Assembly: GCA_964006375.1 (NCBI GenBank)
Contig: OZ023263.1
Coordinates: forward strand, 135,681,370 to 135,745,369
DNA length: 64,000 nucleotides
Source: Tillus elongatus
Taxonomy: Eukaryota > Arthropoda > Insecta > Coleoptera > Cleridae
Direction: 5' to 3'
Shown piece by piece: positions 13,521 through 28,990 of the stretch. A model generated the notes under the pieces. The model worked only from the letters and a program-made list of their open reading frames with translations, did not search any database and had not been told where the DNA came from. A program made the position numbers and the translations under genes. Every line of letters begins with the position of its first letter. Position 1 is the stretch's first letter.

Positions 13521-15520
13521 AAATTTCAAAAAAAATTTTCGCTTAAGCGTCGTAAAAGTATCAAAACCCATATAAAACATGATTGGAAGCGAATTTTTTT
13601 GGTCTGTCGGTCTGTCGGTCTGCCCGTCTGTCGGTCTGTCGGTCTGTCGGTCTGTCGGTCTGTCTAGCTGTCTGTTTGGAGTCACGATAACTTTAGAACG
13701 AATTGAGATATCGTCTTCAAATTTGGTATACAGTTAGCACCCGACAAACGAACGGTTCGGATTGTTTTTGGGTAAAATTGCGCCAGAGGGTAGAGAATGA
13801 ATAGGGGGTGATTTGGTGAAAATTGACATCATTTCGTTAAAATTCGAGTGATATAACGTTTTAGGGTTTGTTTATTAGAAAATTTTCAATTCCATCAAAC
13901 ATCTGGTATTCTGTGCTGAAATTAAATTAGGAGTTGAATGTGTGGGCGTGGAATATTGTTGACAAGAATTTCGATTTTTTTTGCCAAAATGGCGGAAAAA
14001 GTCTCAGAGCATTATAGAGAATTTGATTCTGGAACGAATTTTTTTTTGCCTGTCTGTCAGACTGTCAGCATCTGCGTCTAACTTTCGAACGAATTGAGAT
14101 ATCATCTTTAAATTTAGTATCCAGTTAGCACCCGACAAGGGAACGCTTCTAATTGTTTTTGGGTAAGATCGCTTCAGGGCGTGGGGGATAAATAAGGGGT
14201 GATTTGGTGAAAATTTACATTTTTTCAATAAAACTCGAGTAATATAACGTTTCAAAAGTTTATGGGTACAGGAATTCAAATATTTTCTTTTTGGCCAAGT
14301 CATGGGCACTAAAGTCATTCCATGAGAATGTCTTTCTGAAGACAATAAATTATAACAGCTATGTGGAAGTTATGATTCAATTTGTAGCACTTTTTAAATC
14401 ACTTTTTATGTACACGCATTTTAAAATATGAACGTTAGTGATTTCTTGATTAATTAGAACAGGCTTATAAAAAAAACAAAAAATATTTGACGTGTCTCTT
14501 TAGGCTTAAATACGCAATTATTTTGCCAGATTATTTTTGACAAGCTTTTGGAACTAGCAAAATAATAGAAGTACCACCATAACACCATAACAGATGCAAT
14601 TATTTCCACATCGTCAACACGTGTGGAAGTATGTCATCGGCAACAAACATTTCAAAAATGTTTTTTCGCTTATACGTCGTAAAAAGTATTAAAACATATA
14701 GAACACATGATTTGGAAACGAAAATGTTTTGTGTCTGTCGGTCTGTATGTCTGTCAGTTTGTAGCCATAATAACTTTAGAACGAACTGAGATATGGTCTT
14801 CAAATTTGGTAAACTGGTAGCACCCAATAAACCAACGGTTCGAATTGTTTTTGGGTAAAATCGCTCCAGGGGGTAGGGGGTGAATAAGGGGTGACTTGGT
14901 GAAAATTTACATTTTTCCGTTAAAACGCGAGTAACGTTTTAGCCCTTGTTTATTAGAAAACTTTCATCAAACATCTGGTATTCTGTGCTGAACCAAAATT
15001 AGGGGCTGAATGTGTGGGCTGGAATACCAGTGACAGAAATTTCGATTTTTTTTCTTTGCTAAAATGCTGCGAAAAGTCTCAAAACATATAAAAAACTTGA
15101 TTCTAGAACGAATTTTTTTTGTCTGTCAGTCTGCCGGTCAGTCGGTTGGTCGGTCTGTCGGTTGGTCGGTCTGTCGGCCTGTACGTCTGTCTGTTAGTAG
15201 GCGCAATAAATTTTGAACGATTTGAGATATCATCTTCAAATTTGGTATCCAGTTAGAACCTGACAAGGACACGCTTCAGCGGGTAGGGGACAAATGAGAG
15301 GTGATTTGGTGAAAATATACATATTTTCGTTAAAACTCGAGTAATATAACCTTTCAGAAGTTTATGGGTACAGGAATACAAATATTTTCTTTGTGGTCAA
15401 GTCATGGACCCTAAATTCATCTGATGGGAATGTCTTTCTGAGGAGAGTAGATTATCACAGCTATGTGGAAGTTATGATTCAATTTGCAGCACTATTTTTA
15501 TGTGTTTACATTGAACAAAT
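13521..15520. repeat. Dispersed repeat, block B of the GTCTGTCG-associated family
   Basis: At least four units share TTTAGAACGAA(T/C)TGAGATAT and the CAGTTAGCACC(C) phrase (near 13733, 14122, 14812 and 15250). Each is preceded by a variable GTCTGTC run. The segment with GCTATGTGGAAGTTATGATT closes two of them (about 14360 and 15460), and the same segment closes block A at 2.3 kb. Unit spacing is irregular (about 390, 690 and 440 bp), so some units are deleted or fused. Confidence 0.8.
13600..13670. repeat. GGTCTGTC minisatellite
   Basis: About eight units of the 8-mer GGTCTGTC, with one GCCCGTCTGTC variant. Related runs are at about 14045-14070 and 15120-15200. Confidence 0.95.
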
Positions 15521-15754
15521 GTGTAGCAGTCTCCGCGCAGCGAGTGGAATGTCGGATATCTGTACAGAGGGTTCAGGTTTGCACTCTACCGCAGCTCCTT
15601 GATTACTTTTTCATAACTATTTATATTAATTAATTAATTAATTCATTATATCCTAAGAAATAGCAACTAGATCCTGAGGTTGTGTACATCAGCCATGTTA
15701 TGGTTTTCTCACAAAAGGTTATATTTATGTTTCTCAAAGATCCGAAGACAGCTT

Positions 15755-16010
15755 ATCGGTGTTACAATGTGACTCTGAAGCCATGGGTCGTGGGTTTACC
15801 TCGCAACAATAGCGAAATTTCACATCTTCAGTAGATGTTTGAGCAATTGAATGTCTGCGAGTAAAGCTGTCGTTCTCGTGTACGATCCAAAGTTGCTTCC
15901 GTTAAAGATCCATACCCCGCTTCAAAAAGGCAGAAGTTCGTCAAAATTTCTAGCGTGGTGAGGCGAAACTGCCCCCAGGCGCCAGTGATTGGCCACGGAC
16001 GCAAAGATAG
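15755..16010 (+). mobile_element. tRNA-derived SINE, copy 2 (diverged)
   Basis: Head GTTACAATGTGACTCTGAAG then a B-box-like GTGGGTTTACC. The body has AAAGCTGTCGTTCTCGTGTA and ends GCGCCAGTGATTGGCC, all parallel to copy 1 at 13238. Confidence 0.65.
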
Positions 16011-16245
16011 GCCAGAGTTATAGAAACAAATCACACGCCCACAAGTTTGTAAAAAATTTTGTACACCAAAATTATGTTTTGGTGTTTTGTTTCACTTCTT
16101 TATTTCAAATATAGCTTAGTTTTACGACAGGTCAGTTTCAAAACTTAATTGTTTACAGATGTATTCCAGGTGATAGATTTGAAATAGAGCAGCAGGTATA
16201 TTTAAATAAAAATAATAAACTAGTCAATTTTTTGTTTTTTCGCGT

Positions 16246-17876
<1,631 letters not shown>

Positions 17877-18140
17877 AATCCCCTAATACAAAATCTAATT
17901 TGAACTTTTAAGTTCTAATTTGATTTTTTATTACCTTGTTATAATTGCCTCTACGTTTCAAACGTTTTTACAAATCTTATTTGTTTATCGTTAACATTGC
18001 TTAAATATACACATATAGATATATATGTATATACATACATATACACATGCATTCTCAACTAAATATTTTTCATTTGTTTCTAGGTTTCTATTTTTATCTA
18101 TACAATAGCCTTCTTTTGTGGTTTCAATTTTATTTAACTT

Positions 18141-21100
18141 TTATTGTGTTCTGTGTTTTATTTCTTCTTTGCCGCTGTCCCTTATACTATCCGTCTCTTG
18201 CTCTCTGGCCTTTAATATACATACATATTTATATGTATATCTCCTATCTCTCCTGTTCTTTTTATTATTCCCGTTCAAATTTGTATACATCTGATATGTT
18301 ATCTGATCTGTCACGACATCTTTTACTTTACAACTGTTTATTGGATTGTCATTGACTATTTCATAGGGACCTTCGAATAGTGGTTGCAACTTGGCACATT
18401 TCCCCAATTCTCGATTCCCAATTCTTTGGGCGCGTATAATTACTAGATCCCCTTTTTTGAAACACACTCTTTTTTTTATCTTCTTTCTTTCCCTGCTCAA
18501 ATACTTTTCTGCTTTTCTTTTTATTCTTACCCTTACTTGCTCAATCACTCTCTCATAGTTTCTACTTTCATCGACTATCCATTTTCTCTCAGGCCGTCTA
18601 CCTGTCATAATGTATATAGGAGTTTCTTCAGTATTTAAATTCGGACACTCGTTCATTATTCTCTCCACATTTGTTATGTGATCTTCCCACTCTCTCTGGT
18701 CATCACTTATTAATATACGCAAATACTTTATGACCTCCTGTATGTACCTTTCCGCAGGGTTACTACAGGGATGTCTAATGCTGGTAAACTGCATTAGAAT
18801 GTTTACCCTGTCACAAAATTGTTGGACGACTTCACTCTGAAAATATGTAGCATTGTCGATGAGTATTGTCTTTGGTTTTCCCACGTTTTTTTGTGTAAGA
18901 CTTTAGTATCTTGACCACCACATGTTTATTTGTTCTCCTGGTTGGATATAACTTTATATATTTTGAAAATACATCCACCACTACTAAGATGTGTTTGTTT
19001 TGTTGCCTACTTGGTATTAGATCACTTATAAAGTCTATCGCAACAATTTCTAAACATGCTTTAGCTGTTACTGATTTTGGAATTCCAACGTTGTGTCTGT
19101 TTTTGCTCTTTCTAAGCTGACATATTCTACACTTTCTTAATGTATTCTTTGTCAGTGCTAGGTCTCTTTTTGTAATGTAGTTCTCTCTAAATATCATCCA
19201 TGTCTTTCTCACTCCGATATGTCCATTCTCATCATGTATCATTACAATTATCTCTTTTGCCAATTCGTTCGTAATTACATATAGCTCATATCCACTTACA
19301 ACTTTGACACATACTTGCTGTTTCATTTTAGTTCCTCTTTTCTCTGTTTCATTCAATTCTCGTTGATCACTTATAATTGTTTCTCTCGAGAACAAACCCT
19401 CGCGTTCTTTCAAAACATTTACTCCTAACCTTATACGCCTGCATTCATTCACATTCTTTCTGTCATCTCTCGTCAATGCATCTCCTACTACATTCAAACT
19501 TCCTTTCACATGTCTTATATCAAAATCATACTCTTGCATTATCAACACCCATCTATATATTCGATTGCTGACGAATTTATTCTTGAGACTACTGATCAAC
19601 GCTTGGTGATCAGTCTCTATGACAAACTTATTTCCCAAAAGATAAAATCGCAACTTCTCCACGCAAAATACCACACTCACCAATTCTAACTCTGTTACAC
19701 TATATTTTCTTTCATGCTGCTTCGTCACTCTCGATACAAAACATATCGGCACTTCCATTCCATCTTGAACCTGTACAAGCACTCCTGCTAATTTATTTAT
19801 TGAAGCATCCGTCCTCACAATAAACTCTGATTCATACCTCGGATGATATACTTTCACACCACTACAAAGTTCATTTTTTATTTCATTAAATGCTAGTTCT
19901 TTATGGCTGTCCCACTTCCACTTCTGGTTCTTTTTTAGCATGTCTATGAGTGGATATATTTTTTCGCTCAGGTTAGGAATCAGTCTTTTAAAATAGTTAA
20001 TCATGCCTATAAACCCTCGTAACATCTTAAGGTTGGTGGGTCTTTTGTATTCCATGATGACTTTTACTCTTTGATCGTCCATGTGTATTCCCTCTTGGTC
20101 AATAACATACCCTAAGAACACTACCTGTTTTTGGTAGAATTTGCATTTCTTGAGGTTGATTTTCAAACCAACCTCGTCCAGTTCCCTGATTACAGTTTCT
20201 ACATGTGTTTGATGGTCCTTTTCTTTGCTGTACACTAGGATGTCGCCTACGTAGTGCACCACGAATTGATCATATTTGTCAAGTATTTGGTGTAGTGCTT
20301 TCATTAGTGCTGCACACGCTGATTGTACGCCAAACGGCACTACCGCAAATCGATACACAACCCCATCAATAGCAAATCCCGTGTAGTCTCTGCTATTTTC
20401 ATGTAAGGGTATCAACCAGAAACTATGTTTAAGGTCAATTTTGGAAAAAACTTCTGAATATGTGATTCGACCGAAAATAGAATCTATATTCGCAGGGGCT
20501 TCGTACTGTGGAATAGAACACTTGTTTGTACTTCTGGCGTCTAGACATAGTCTTAGTTCACCACTAGATTTATTTACGACCACAACTGGATTTATATATG
20601 GAGTGTTGGCGTTTTCTATTATTCCTTTTTTCTTCATTTCTAATATTTCTTCAGCCACTTCCTTTCTGTATCTATAAGGGATCGGATATGACTTTGCCTT
20701 AAAATTTTCTAGTTTTCTTACCTCAATTTTATGTACATAATTCTTCGCAACTCTTGTTTCAGCTATTACTAAACCCCTATATTTTTCTAATAATTCCCCT
20801 ATTTGTTTGCTATACTTTGCATCGCAGACTATCTGCTCTTTATCTATTTCTTCATATATATTGTCTTTATTTTTACCATAGCTGGCTTCTTCATATCTAT
20901 TATATCTAATATTATTCATTCCCATATTTATATTTTCATTGTCCACTTTTTCAACCATTTCTTGTAATTTCCCCATTTTTACCTTACTGTTGCTCACTAA
21001 TACATATTTGTTGAGGTAATCTATTATTATTTTATGCTTTTCCATTTCATCCGTTCCCATAATCACATCGTACTCCATATCCGCCATTATTAACAATTGT

Positions 21101-21468
21101 AATTCCAATCTATGTTCTTTTGTTTCTATCTCCACAGATATTGTTTCGTTTATTTCTCCTATTTTCTTTCCCCTTGCATTTATCATTGTTATCTTTGGTA
21201 TTTCTATTCTTCCGACGTTTCCATATTCAATGTTTTCTAGCAATTTTCCAGATATGATCGAGGCTTCCGATCCGGTGTCTAACATTATACTAATTTCTCT
21301 GTCCTTTAATTTACCCTTGACAATTATTAACCCTATAGATTCTTCAATTTGTTCTGCCTCTTTATCATTCTTAAAAATTTCCCTAGGATGTTCATATATA
21401 CATGTATTGCTGGTTTTTTTATGTGTATGTTTGTCTTCGTATGGCTTGTGCTCACTTAAAAATTTGCA
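18141..21468 (-). pseudogene. pol: Pol polyprotein: protease, reverse transcriptase, RNase H, integrase
   Basis: The protease has LDTGSEASII, with the catalytic DTG intact. Reverse transcriptase follows with LCLDARSTNK, FSKIDLKHSFWLIPL and FGVQSACAA. The catalytic box reads YVGDILVYS, where YVDD is expected. RNase H shows RTDASINKLAG, ELELVSVV and ETDHQAL. Integrase has a zinc-binding HIGVRKTW...CRICQLRK region and the catalytic core AIDFISD, LIDNATYF and NPAERYIQE. A GPYEIV segment near the C-terminus fits the GPY/F module. A one-base change in a seven-A run at about 18888 shifts the frame inside integrase. The frame starts by -1 frameshift from gag. Confidence 0.95.
21459..21465 (-). promoter_or_regulatory. 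Gag-Pol -1 frameshift slippery heptamer
   Basis: On the minus strand the heptamer A AAT TTT lies in the gag frame directly before the TAA. Slipping back one base opens the pol frame (LSEHKPYEDK...), which runs without a stop into the protease. This fits the X XXY YYZ rule. Confidence 0.85.
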
Positions 21469-23148
21469 TGTACTATGGCGTGCTCAATAGTCCTGCTTGG
21501 ACTTCTTGCTCTTGCCTCATTCACGGTGCCACTCATTACTCTTGTTTCATCTAATGTGTCATTTCGTGTTCTCTCATCCAATTCTCTCATACTATGCATG
21601 CTCATCTCTCTCTCTTTCCTTATAGCCCCACCACTTGGTTTCAATTCAATGTTTTGTTCCCTGATGTTACACTGCCTCGTGCTTGGATTACTGTCATATT
21701 CTTCTTTGCGCCTGGGATTGTATTGGTCGTGGTTTGCCATACGTTCCCTTTTGAAGTTGTCATTTTTGTACTGATTATTGCTCATGTATCGGTTGTCTCC
21801 CCTATAGTTCTCTCGGTTATCATTATTATATCTCTCGTATCGATTACTGCGATTTTCCCTGTAATCATCACGATTGATGGTATACCTTCCCCCATGATCA
21901 TTCCTCATGTTGTCGTACGGTCTATATTGTCTTCCATAGTACCTGTTTCCCCCATCTGTGTCTCGTCTGTAAGTTTGTCCATTTCTTTGGTGCTCATCAA
22001 AGGTTTGCCTTCTATTGTCTCCCCTGTCATTGTTTTCTTCCCTATTTCTTTGTTTATTCATTGTCCTTTGCACCCTCTGTAAATAGTTGACTATTTGGTC
22101 CAGCGTCCTTATATTTTGGATACCTATCGTCTCAGCTATTTCACTTTTAAAGTGTCTCGCTATGTAAACGATGATTTCTTCCTCCCTCATCTTTGGCGTT
22201 AAGTGCTGTGCCATATCGTAGATGTGTAATGCGTAACTCGATAATTCTTTAGGGTCGTTTGGGTCGTGTTTACCAAAGTATAGCCTCTCTCTGACTACTG
22301 CCTGTTGAGATTCTCCCCAGTAATGGTTTAAGAATTTATTTTCAAAATCTTCTATGTCTTCTATGCTTTCTTCTTTACTGGTAAACCAGATTAGCGCATC
22401 CCCTTCTAAGCTTAGTTTAATAATTTATTTAATGTCTTGTAAGTCGTATATGTTTTTCAGTCTATTAATTAAGCTAGTGATGAAAACTTTGGGGTGTAGC
22501 TTGTTTATTTTTCCGTTAAATTTATGTCCTAACTCTTGCATTATGCCAGTCATATTAGGGCATACTATTCTTTCATTTCCCATGTGCTTTTTTACTTTCT
22601 CCCATTCTTCTCTCATTCTCCTATTTTCCTCATTAAATCTTTGTTCTGCCTCGTCTCTTAATTTTTCTACATTCTCACCATTTACTCTGCTTATTTGATC
22701 GACCTGGTTAATCTTCCCATTTACTTCTGTCAATTTGTCATTTTTTCACTGTGATAGTTATCTACCTTTCTTTCTATCACTGTGTTTACTCCTACTAGTC
22801 TCTGATACCGTTCATTTTCCATCTGTATCAAACTACTTATCTCGTCGTCAGTTCCTTTCATTCTCTCGATTACAACCTTGCGTATTTCATTCATTTCTTC
22901 ATCAACTTTCTCTTTTATCTTTCGTTCCATTTCTATTTTTAATACCTGCACCGTTTTATCAAATTTTTCTGTGATTTTTATATCCATTTCATTTAATCTG
23001 TCGTTCATCTGCCTCATATTTTGATTCATATTTTGCATTATGCTTATTTCCTGTTTCTCCATCTTATCATTTATATCTTGTTTTATATTAATTTCCTGTT
23101 TCGCCAACTTCTCATTATCTCCTGCATTATGCTATTTATATTTGCATT

Positions 23149-23283
23149 CATACTTTGTTCTTGTTTTTCTATTTTGTCCCCTATACTATTCATACTTTGT
23201 TCTTGTTTTTCTATTTTGTCCCCTATACTATTCATACTTTGTTCTTGTTTTTCTATTTTGTCCCCTATACTATTCATACTTTG
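23149..23283. repeat. 42-bp minisatellite in gag
   Basis: Starts at 23149, 23191 and 23233 with a partial fourth unit at 23275. Each unit encodes 14 residues of a coiled coil, so copy number changes keep the frame. Confidence 0.95.
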
Positions 23284-23640
23284 CATTAATTTCATTAATA
23301 TTTCGTTGTTACTGTCACGTTGTTGTTCAGGTGCTGACACTCCTCCATTTGTTTCTGCACTCGTATTCACAGTCATTTCTACGTGTTCTTCCATATTCTC
23401 TCTTATTTCTTGTTCGTCCACTCTTTCCTCACTCATTTCAACATTTTCCTGTAGTTCATCCTCTCTGTCATCTCCTCTGTCTTGTCTGTCTCTCGATGTA
23501 GCTGTCTTTCTAGTTGCTTTTCTGTTAGGCATGTTATTTATATTGGTATTGAAATTGGAAATGGTTCAGCTGTCTTTTATCAAGGTTTTTATATTATTAT
23601 TTCTAATTTTTTTATAGGTCCGTGCATGTATTTTCGAAGC

Positions 23641-23658
23641 CCTCACGTTTGGTCGCCA
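23641..23658 (-). promoter_or_regulatory. Primer binding site of the Ty3/Gypsy element
   Basis: Three bases inside the 5' LTR, the minus strand reads TGGCGACCAAACGTGAGG. A TGG start complementary to a tRNA CCA end is usual. The tRNA was not identified. Confidence 0.75.
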
Positions 23659-23661
23659 TTT

Positions 23662-25064
23662 TGTAATGTTTTATGTGTCTGTGTAATATATCTATCTATT
23701 GTTGTGTTTCTTTGTGCCCCAGCTGTTTCTCCTATCTCAGAGCATCGGTTCAAACCCCTACAACGATTTATTAAACGATTTAGTAACAATGTTCAACAAT
23801 AATATTTCCCAATTAAATATATGCCCTTTTTATAACTAGTGATATTCTTTTAATTTTTCCACCTTAAGTATTCAACTAAGTCATTGATATGTCATTTTTT
23901 TTCTATTATTTACATAATTTATTGAATAATCATTTATATATTAAGTTACATAAAACTTCTCCCCACAGAATATTAACAAAATTACCTTATATTACCTATT
24001 GGATCCGTCTATACTTATTCGACTAATTAGTTTTTTTTATGAACAACCTAAATTTAATTTTAATTTAATTTTCTTGTTTAGCTTCAAAAACTACTATCTT
24101 GTCTTAGGAAAATCAAACAAACCAAACAATATCACGATTCAAATTTAAAATGTCAATTTCACTTTACCTTGATAGCTATGTACATCCAGACTACTCTTGT
24201 GTGTTATGCTTGTTCTCATTTACCATAGGTGTGCTTCACTGGATATGTATTTATATTTGTATTTAGATCTGCATCTGGATTCTACGTAACCATATCTTGA
24301 GTGATGGCGTTTGCTTCTTTTAGGTACTTTCGCTGGTCTTACAAACCGCCAAGGACCCCGCTCTCTAAACTTTACTTCCGAACAATACTTTTTTCTGTTC
24401 TTATAAACAGCTAATGACCTCCGCTATCTAACTATACTTCAGAACAATCTTTTTCTGTTCTTATCAACAGCTAATGACCACCGCTCTCTAAACTTCAAAA
24501 AAAAACCATGTCAGTCTATTTTCTTCTGTCAAACCTCTCCTCGCATTTTTTCACAGCAATCTTTTGCTGTCAAAACAAACTTCCGTTTTTCTGTGCTGTC
24601 ATCGCTTTATTGTCACCTTTGTGGAATTGTCATTTTCCACAAAAATTTCAAATTCTTGTGGAACTGTCACTTTGTACACACTTCCTTAATGCTAATTACA
24701 ACAGTCATTCTAAATATTCCAATTTTGTTCTAGTTCGATTGTCTACATATACTATCGATACTTAATCTAACTTTGACAATCATAACATTTTTTGTTAATG
24801 TAAATTTGGGCTTAGCTAGTTTAGTCTTTTAAGTCCTCTGAAACCCTCTTATATTAACTTAATCTTATACCTTATATCAATGACTGAATTGAATTATATT
24901 TGTTCCATTCATTTATTTACTACTTTCCCACTAAATTCTTTGCATTCCTATTTGAACTTTAATGCTTTGTTGGTAAAATAGCTGTTATGGATTATCTCAT
25001 CGTATGTTTTTATGGCTCTAATGGTGTATGTTAATGTGTAATGTTTAGTGGATCTGGTTTCCAG

Positions 25065-25068
<4 letters not shown>
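23662..25068 (-). repeat. 5' LTR of the Ty3/Gypsy element
   Basis: 1407 bp. The 3-bp length difference from the other LTR is accounted for by a one-base and a two-base indel. Confidence 0.97.

Positions 25069-25155
<87 letters not shown>
25069..25155. repeat. (TA)n microsatellite, right part of the insertion target
   Basis: About 43 TA units starting at the LTR edge. Confidence 0.98.
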
Positions 25156-25156
<1 letters not shown>

Positions 25157-25237
25157 CCATGAAATGGTTTCTAGTGTAATCTATAGTTAATTAGTATAGT
25201 TCTCTCAAAAGTCCCACGTTTGGGGCGCTAATTGTAA

Positions 25238-25445
25238 GGAATGTCTTTATATATTTTAGTTTTTATATTAAGATGTTATATATAAATTTATATGAAATTT
25301 TCCTTTTTTGTAGTCGTTACTTTAGGTATAGTGTTCTATTGTTAACGAAATGAACTGAAAATGAAGGTACGTAAATTTTTCTTTTTATATTTTAACCTTT
25401 TTTATCGGTGAATACAGTGCTTAATCTTATTCAGTTAAATTCCTG

Positions 25446-25518
<73 letters not shown>

Positions 25519-26130
25519 TGTCTCCTTACCTTGTTTTCTTTTTCTTTGTCGCCTCGGCTTACTCTTATCTCAGGGTTTTATTTTTTATATATTTTTTTCT
25601 TTGTTTGTAGTTGTAGGGTTCAAAGTGTGATTGCTATCACAAATTTACCGATAAATTAAATAAACAATTTTCCTTTTACTTGATAACAAGAACTTTAATT
25701 TTATTTTGGATAACAATGGTCACAAAAAGTATTTCTAAAATTCTAATTACATTCCTTCTAGAAGTTACTAATGATAGTTAAATCTATCAATCCCCACTAT
25801 TTTTGGCCAATATTTTACTCAAAGGTCTTTATTTAAATCTTTCCAAATTTGAACTTATTGATGAATAATTTTTTATTAGAATGGATAAGCCTGCAGCACT
25901 TTTACAAATGAAATTGTGATTTATCAACTAAATTATTTTTATGTTTTTATAGGTACAAGGAACTTAATCTTAGGCAGTTCTTTCTTCTGTTTGGTGTTAT
26001 GTGGGTTACATACCCCACTAACTCTCTTGGTTTGTTTGAACCTCGATCTTCGCGCCTCAGGTGATGGTCTTTATAACTATTTTCACGGTTCGATTACAGT
26101 AAATATAAAATTGTGGTTGCTTTAGTTGTT
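25238..26130 (-). repeat. Solo LTR-like block, copy 1, with a PBS-like edge
   Basis: Starts TGTAAGGAATG on the plus strand. Just outside, on the minus strand, GCGCCCCAAACGTGGGAC resembles a primer binding site, so this may be a 5' LTR of a minus-strand element whose body is lost. It is homologous to 29676-30500 (TATCGG(T/C)GA(A/G)TA, TTATCTCAGGG, TTGGCCAATAT). A (TA)n tract at 25449-25515 lies inside it. The exact right edge is not clear. Confidence 0.55.
25449..25515. repeat. (TA)n microsatellite inside the LTR-like block
   Basis: About 33 TA units. The homologous position in the other block (29930-29940) has only about ten bases of TA. Confidence 0.98.
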
Positions 26131-27580
<1,450 letters not shown>

Positions 27581-27906
27581 GTGACTATTTAAGCTTATTC
27601 CACATTAAAAAGCAGGAAAATTTTGTGTAAGGTTGTTTATTCAAAAAAACTGTACTTTTCGAAATATTAGCAATTTTCAATTTTTCTTTTACAGTAGTGG
27701 CCGTTTGATCTCACTATAGTTGACCACGATGACGTTTACAATACAATTGTCAGGCAGGTACTAAACTAATGTCACTTGCTTTTTAATTGCTTCAAACAAT
27801 TATGCCAGGACGTTTAAATTATTATACAAATGACGATTGTTATACAAATGACGATTGTGTAAATGTATTTATCATTTTCGGGCAATGTTATTACATTGCT
27901 TGTGTT
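27581..27906. other. Spacer with a short tandem
   Basis: TATACAAATGACGATTG occurs twice in tandem at about 27822-27857. Otherwise nothing recognised. Confidence 0.5.
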
Positions 27907-27990
27907 GGTGTTGGTGTTCTTGAAATAACTTTATTAAGTTATTTCAAGAACACCAACACCAGACTTTATTAAGTTATTTCAAGAACACCA
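27907..27990. repeat. Perfect 25-bp hairpin with an added direct copy of one arm
   Basis: Arms 27907-27931 and 27936-27960 are perfectly complementary with a 4-base loop (ATTA). AAGTTATTTCAAGAACACCA is repeated again at 27971-27990. Confidence 0.95.
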
Positions 27991-28639
27991 GATATAGTTA
28001 GGTAAACGAATTATTGAAAACTTCAGAAATGTTGGATCAGTCAGAGCAAAAGTGCAAAGAATTAAACAATGAACTTGCAATTTGCAACTTGCAATTTTGA
28101 GATATTTTAACGAATATCTGACAATATCCACATAGAGGCAAGTATAGTGTTCGAACACTCTGTATCAATAAATTCAATAATTTTATTCAAAAACTGTTAG
28201 ACTACGTCCTCATCTACAAGGAAAGCAATCCAAAGTAAATAATTATGTCGCGCGTATGAGATAAAAATATCAATATGTTTCGGTCTGAAAACGTTTTCAC
28301 ATTCGAATATTCCAGGAAGAGAAGGACTTAGGTATGTGACATTATACACAAAAAGTATTCAGAATTTTACGCAAAATCTCAAAATGTCATAATTACTGGG
28401 TGTCCATTTTGAAATAAGGAAGTTGACTACTTCCGGTATAACCGGAAATACCACTAGTCTGAAAATATTTTAGCCAATTATCCCTCAATTGCATTAGCAC
28501 AGTACCAAATTTTGATATTGTTCCTGATGATGGTTTCCCATAATCAATCGATGCAGTTCCCAGTAATTAACTATAAGGTTTCCGCGACTATTATTGTGAG
28601 AAATACTTGGGTCTCGGGTTGAACAGCGTCTAGAATTTA
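27991..28639. other. Spacer, nothing firmly recognised
   Basis: A small palindrome TTCCGGTATAACCGGAA lies near 28432. A TACTGGGTGTCCATTTTG phrase near 28398 is like ends of Tc1-type elements, but no partner end was found. Confidence 0.4.
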
Positions 28640-28990
28640 TTTTTCGCGACTATGACCAATCACTGACGCCAGGGAACAGTTTTACCTCATTATCCTGGAA
28701 ATTTCGGCGAATCCCTGCTTTTCTGTAAAGAAACGATGTATTTTCAACGTGACCACCATCGCATGTTACACGGGACCGACGGCATTACGCCCCATCCGAA
28801 GGGCAGATCATGCAGACATTAAACTTGCTTAAACACAATGCCATAATCTCAGTTGATGTTAATTTACCAGTACGCACTAAGAACCTAAAAACTGAAATGA
28901 TATCATACTGGAACTCGAACTCAGGATCCTTGGCTTCAGAAGGTCTATTGCAACTGTAGACGACAAATCATTGTCCATGGCTTCTGAACC
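28640..28990 (-). mobile_element. tRNA-derived SINE, copy 3
   Basis: On the minus strand the head reads GTTGCAATAGACCTTCTGAA then the B-box-like GAGTTCGAGTTCC. The body has GCCGTCGGTCCCGTGTAACA and AAATTTCCAGGAT and ends GCGTCAGTGATTGG, matching copies 1 and 2. Confidence 0.75.

Larger units (their letters stand above)
21456..23532 (-). pseudogene. gag: Gag protein, two frameshifts and one stop
   Basis: Structural protein that would form the particle. From the N-terminus: a basic segment (NRKATRKTATSRDRQ), acidic linker, a three-fold 14-residue coiled-coil repeat (SIGDKIEKQEQSMN), a long coiled-coil region, the retrotransposon capsid domain with LSLEGDALIWF and FLNHYWGE, then an Arg/Asn/Tyr-rich tail that probably binds RNA. 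No CCHC zinc knuckle is seen. Frame changes lie near 23090-23107 and 22730. A TAA at 22425-22427 interrupts the capsid domain in the same frame. The stop at 21456-21458 is preceded by a slippery site. Confidence 0.9.

Noticed and set aside
13600..13670. Possible CRISPR array in the GTCTGTCGG run
   Set aside because: Units are 8 bp, without spacers, in a eukaryotic repeat context.
18911..23802. Plus-strand frames rich in Leu, Ser, Phe and Cys across 18.9-23.8 kb
   Set aside because: They are antisense shadows of pol and gag. Their composition follows from the charged helical proteins on the minus strand.
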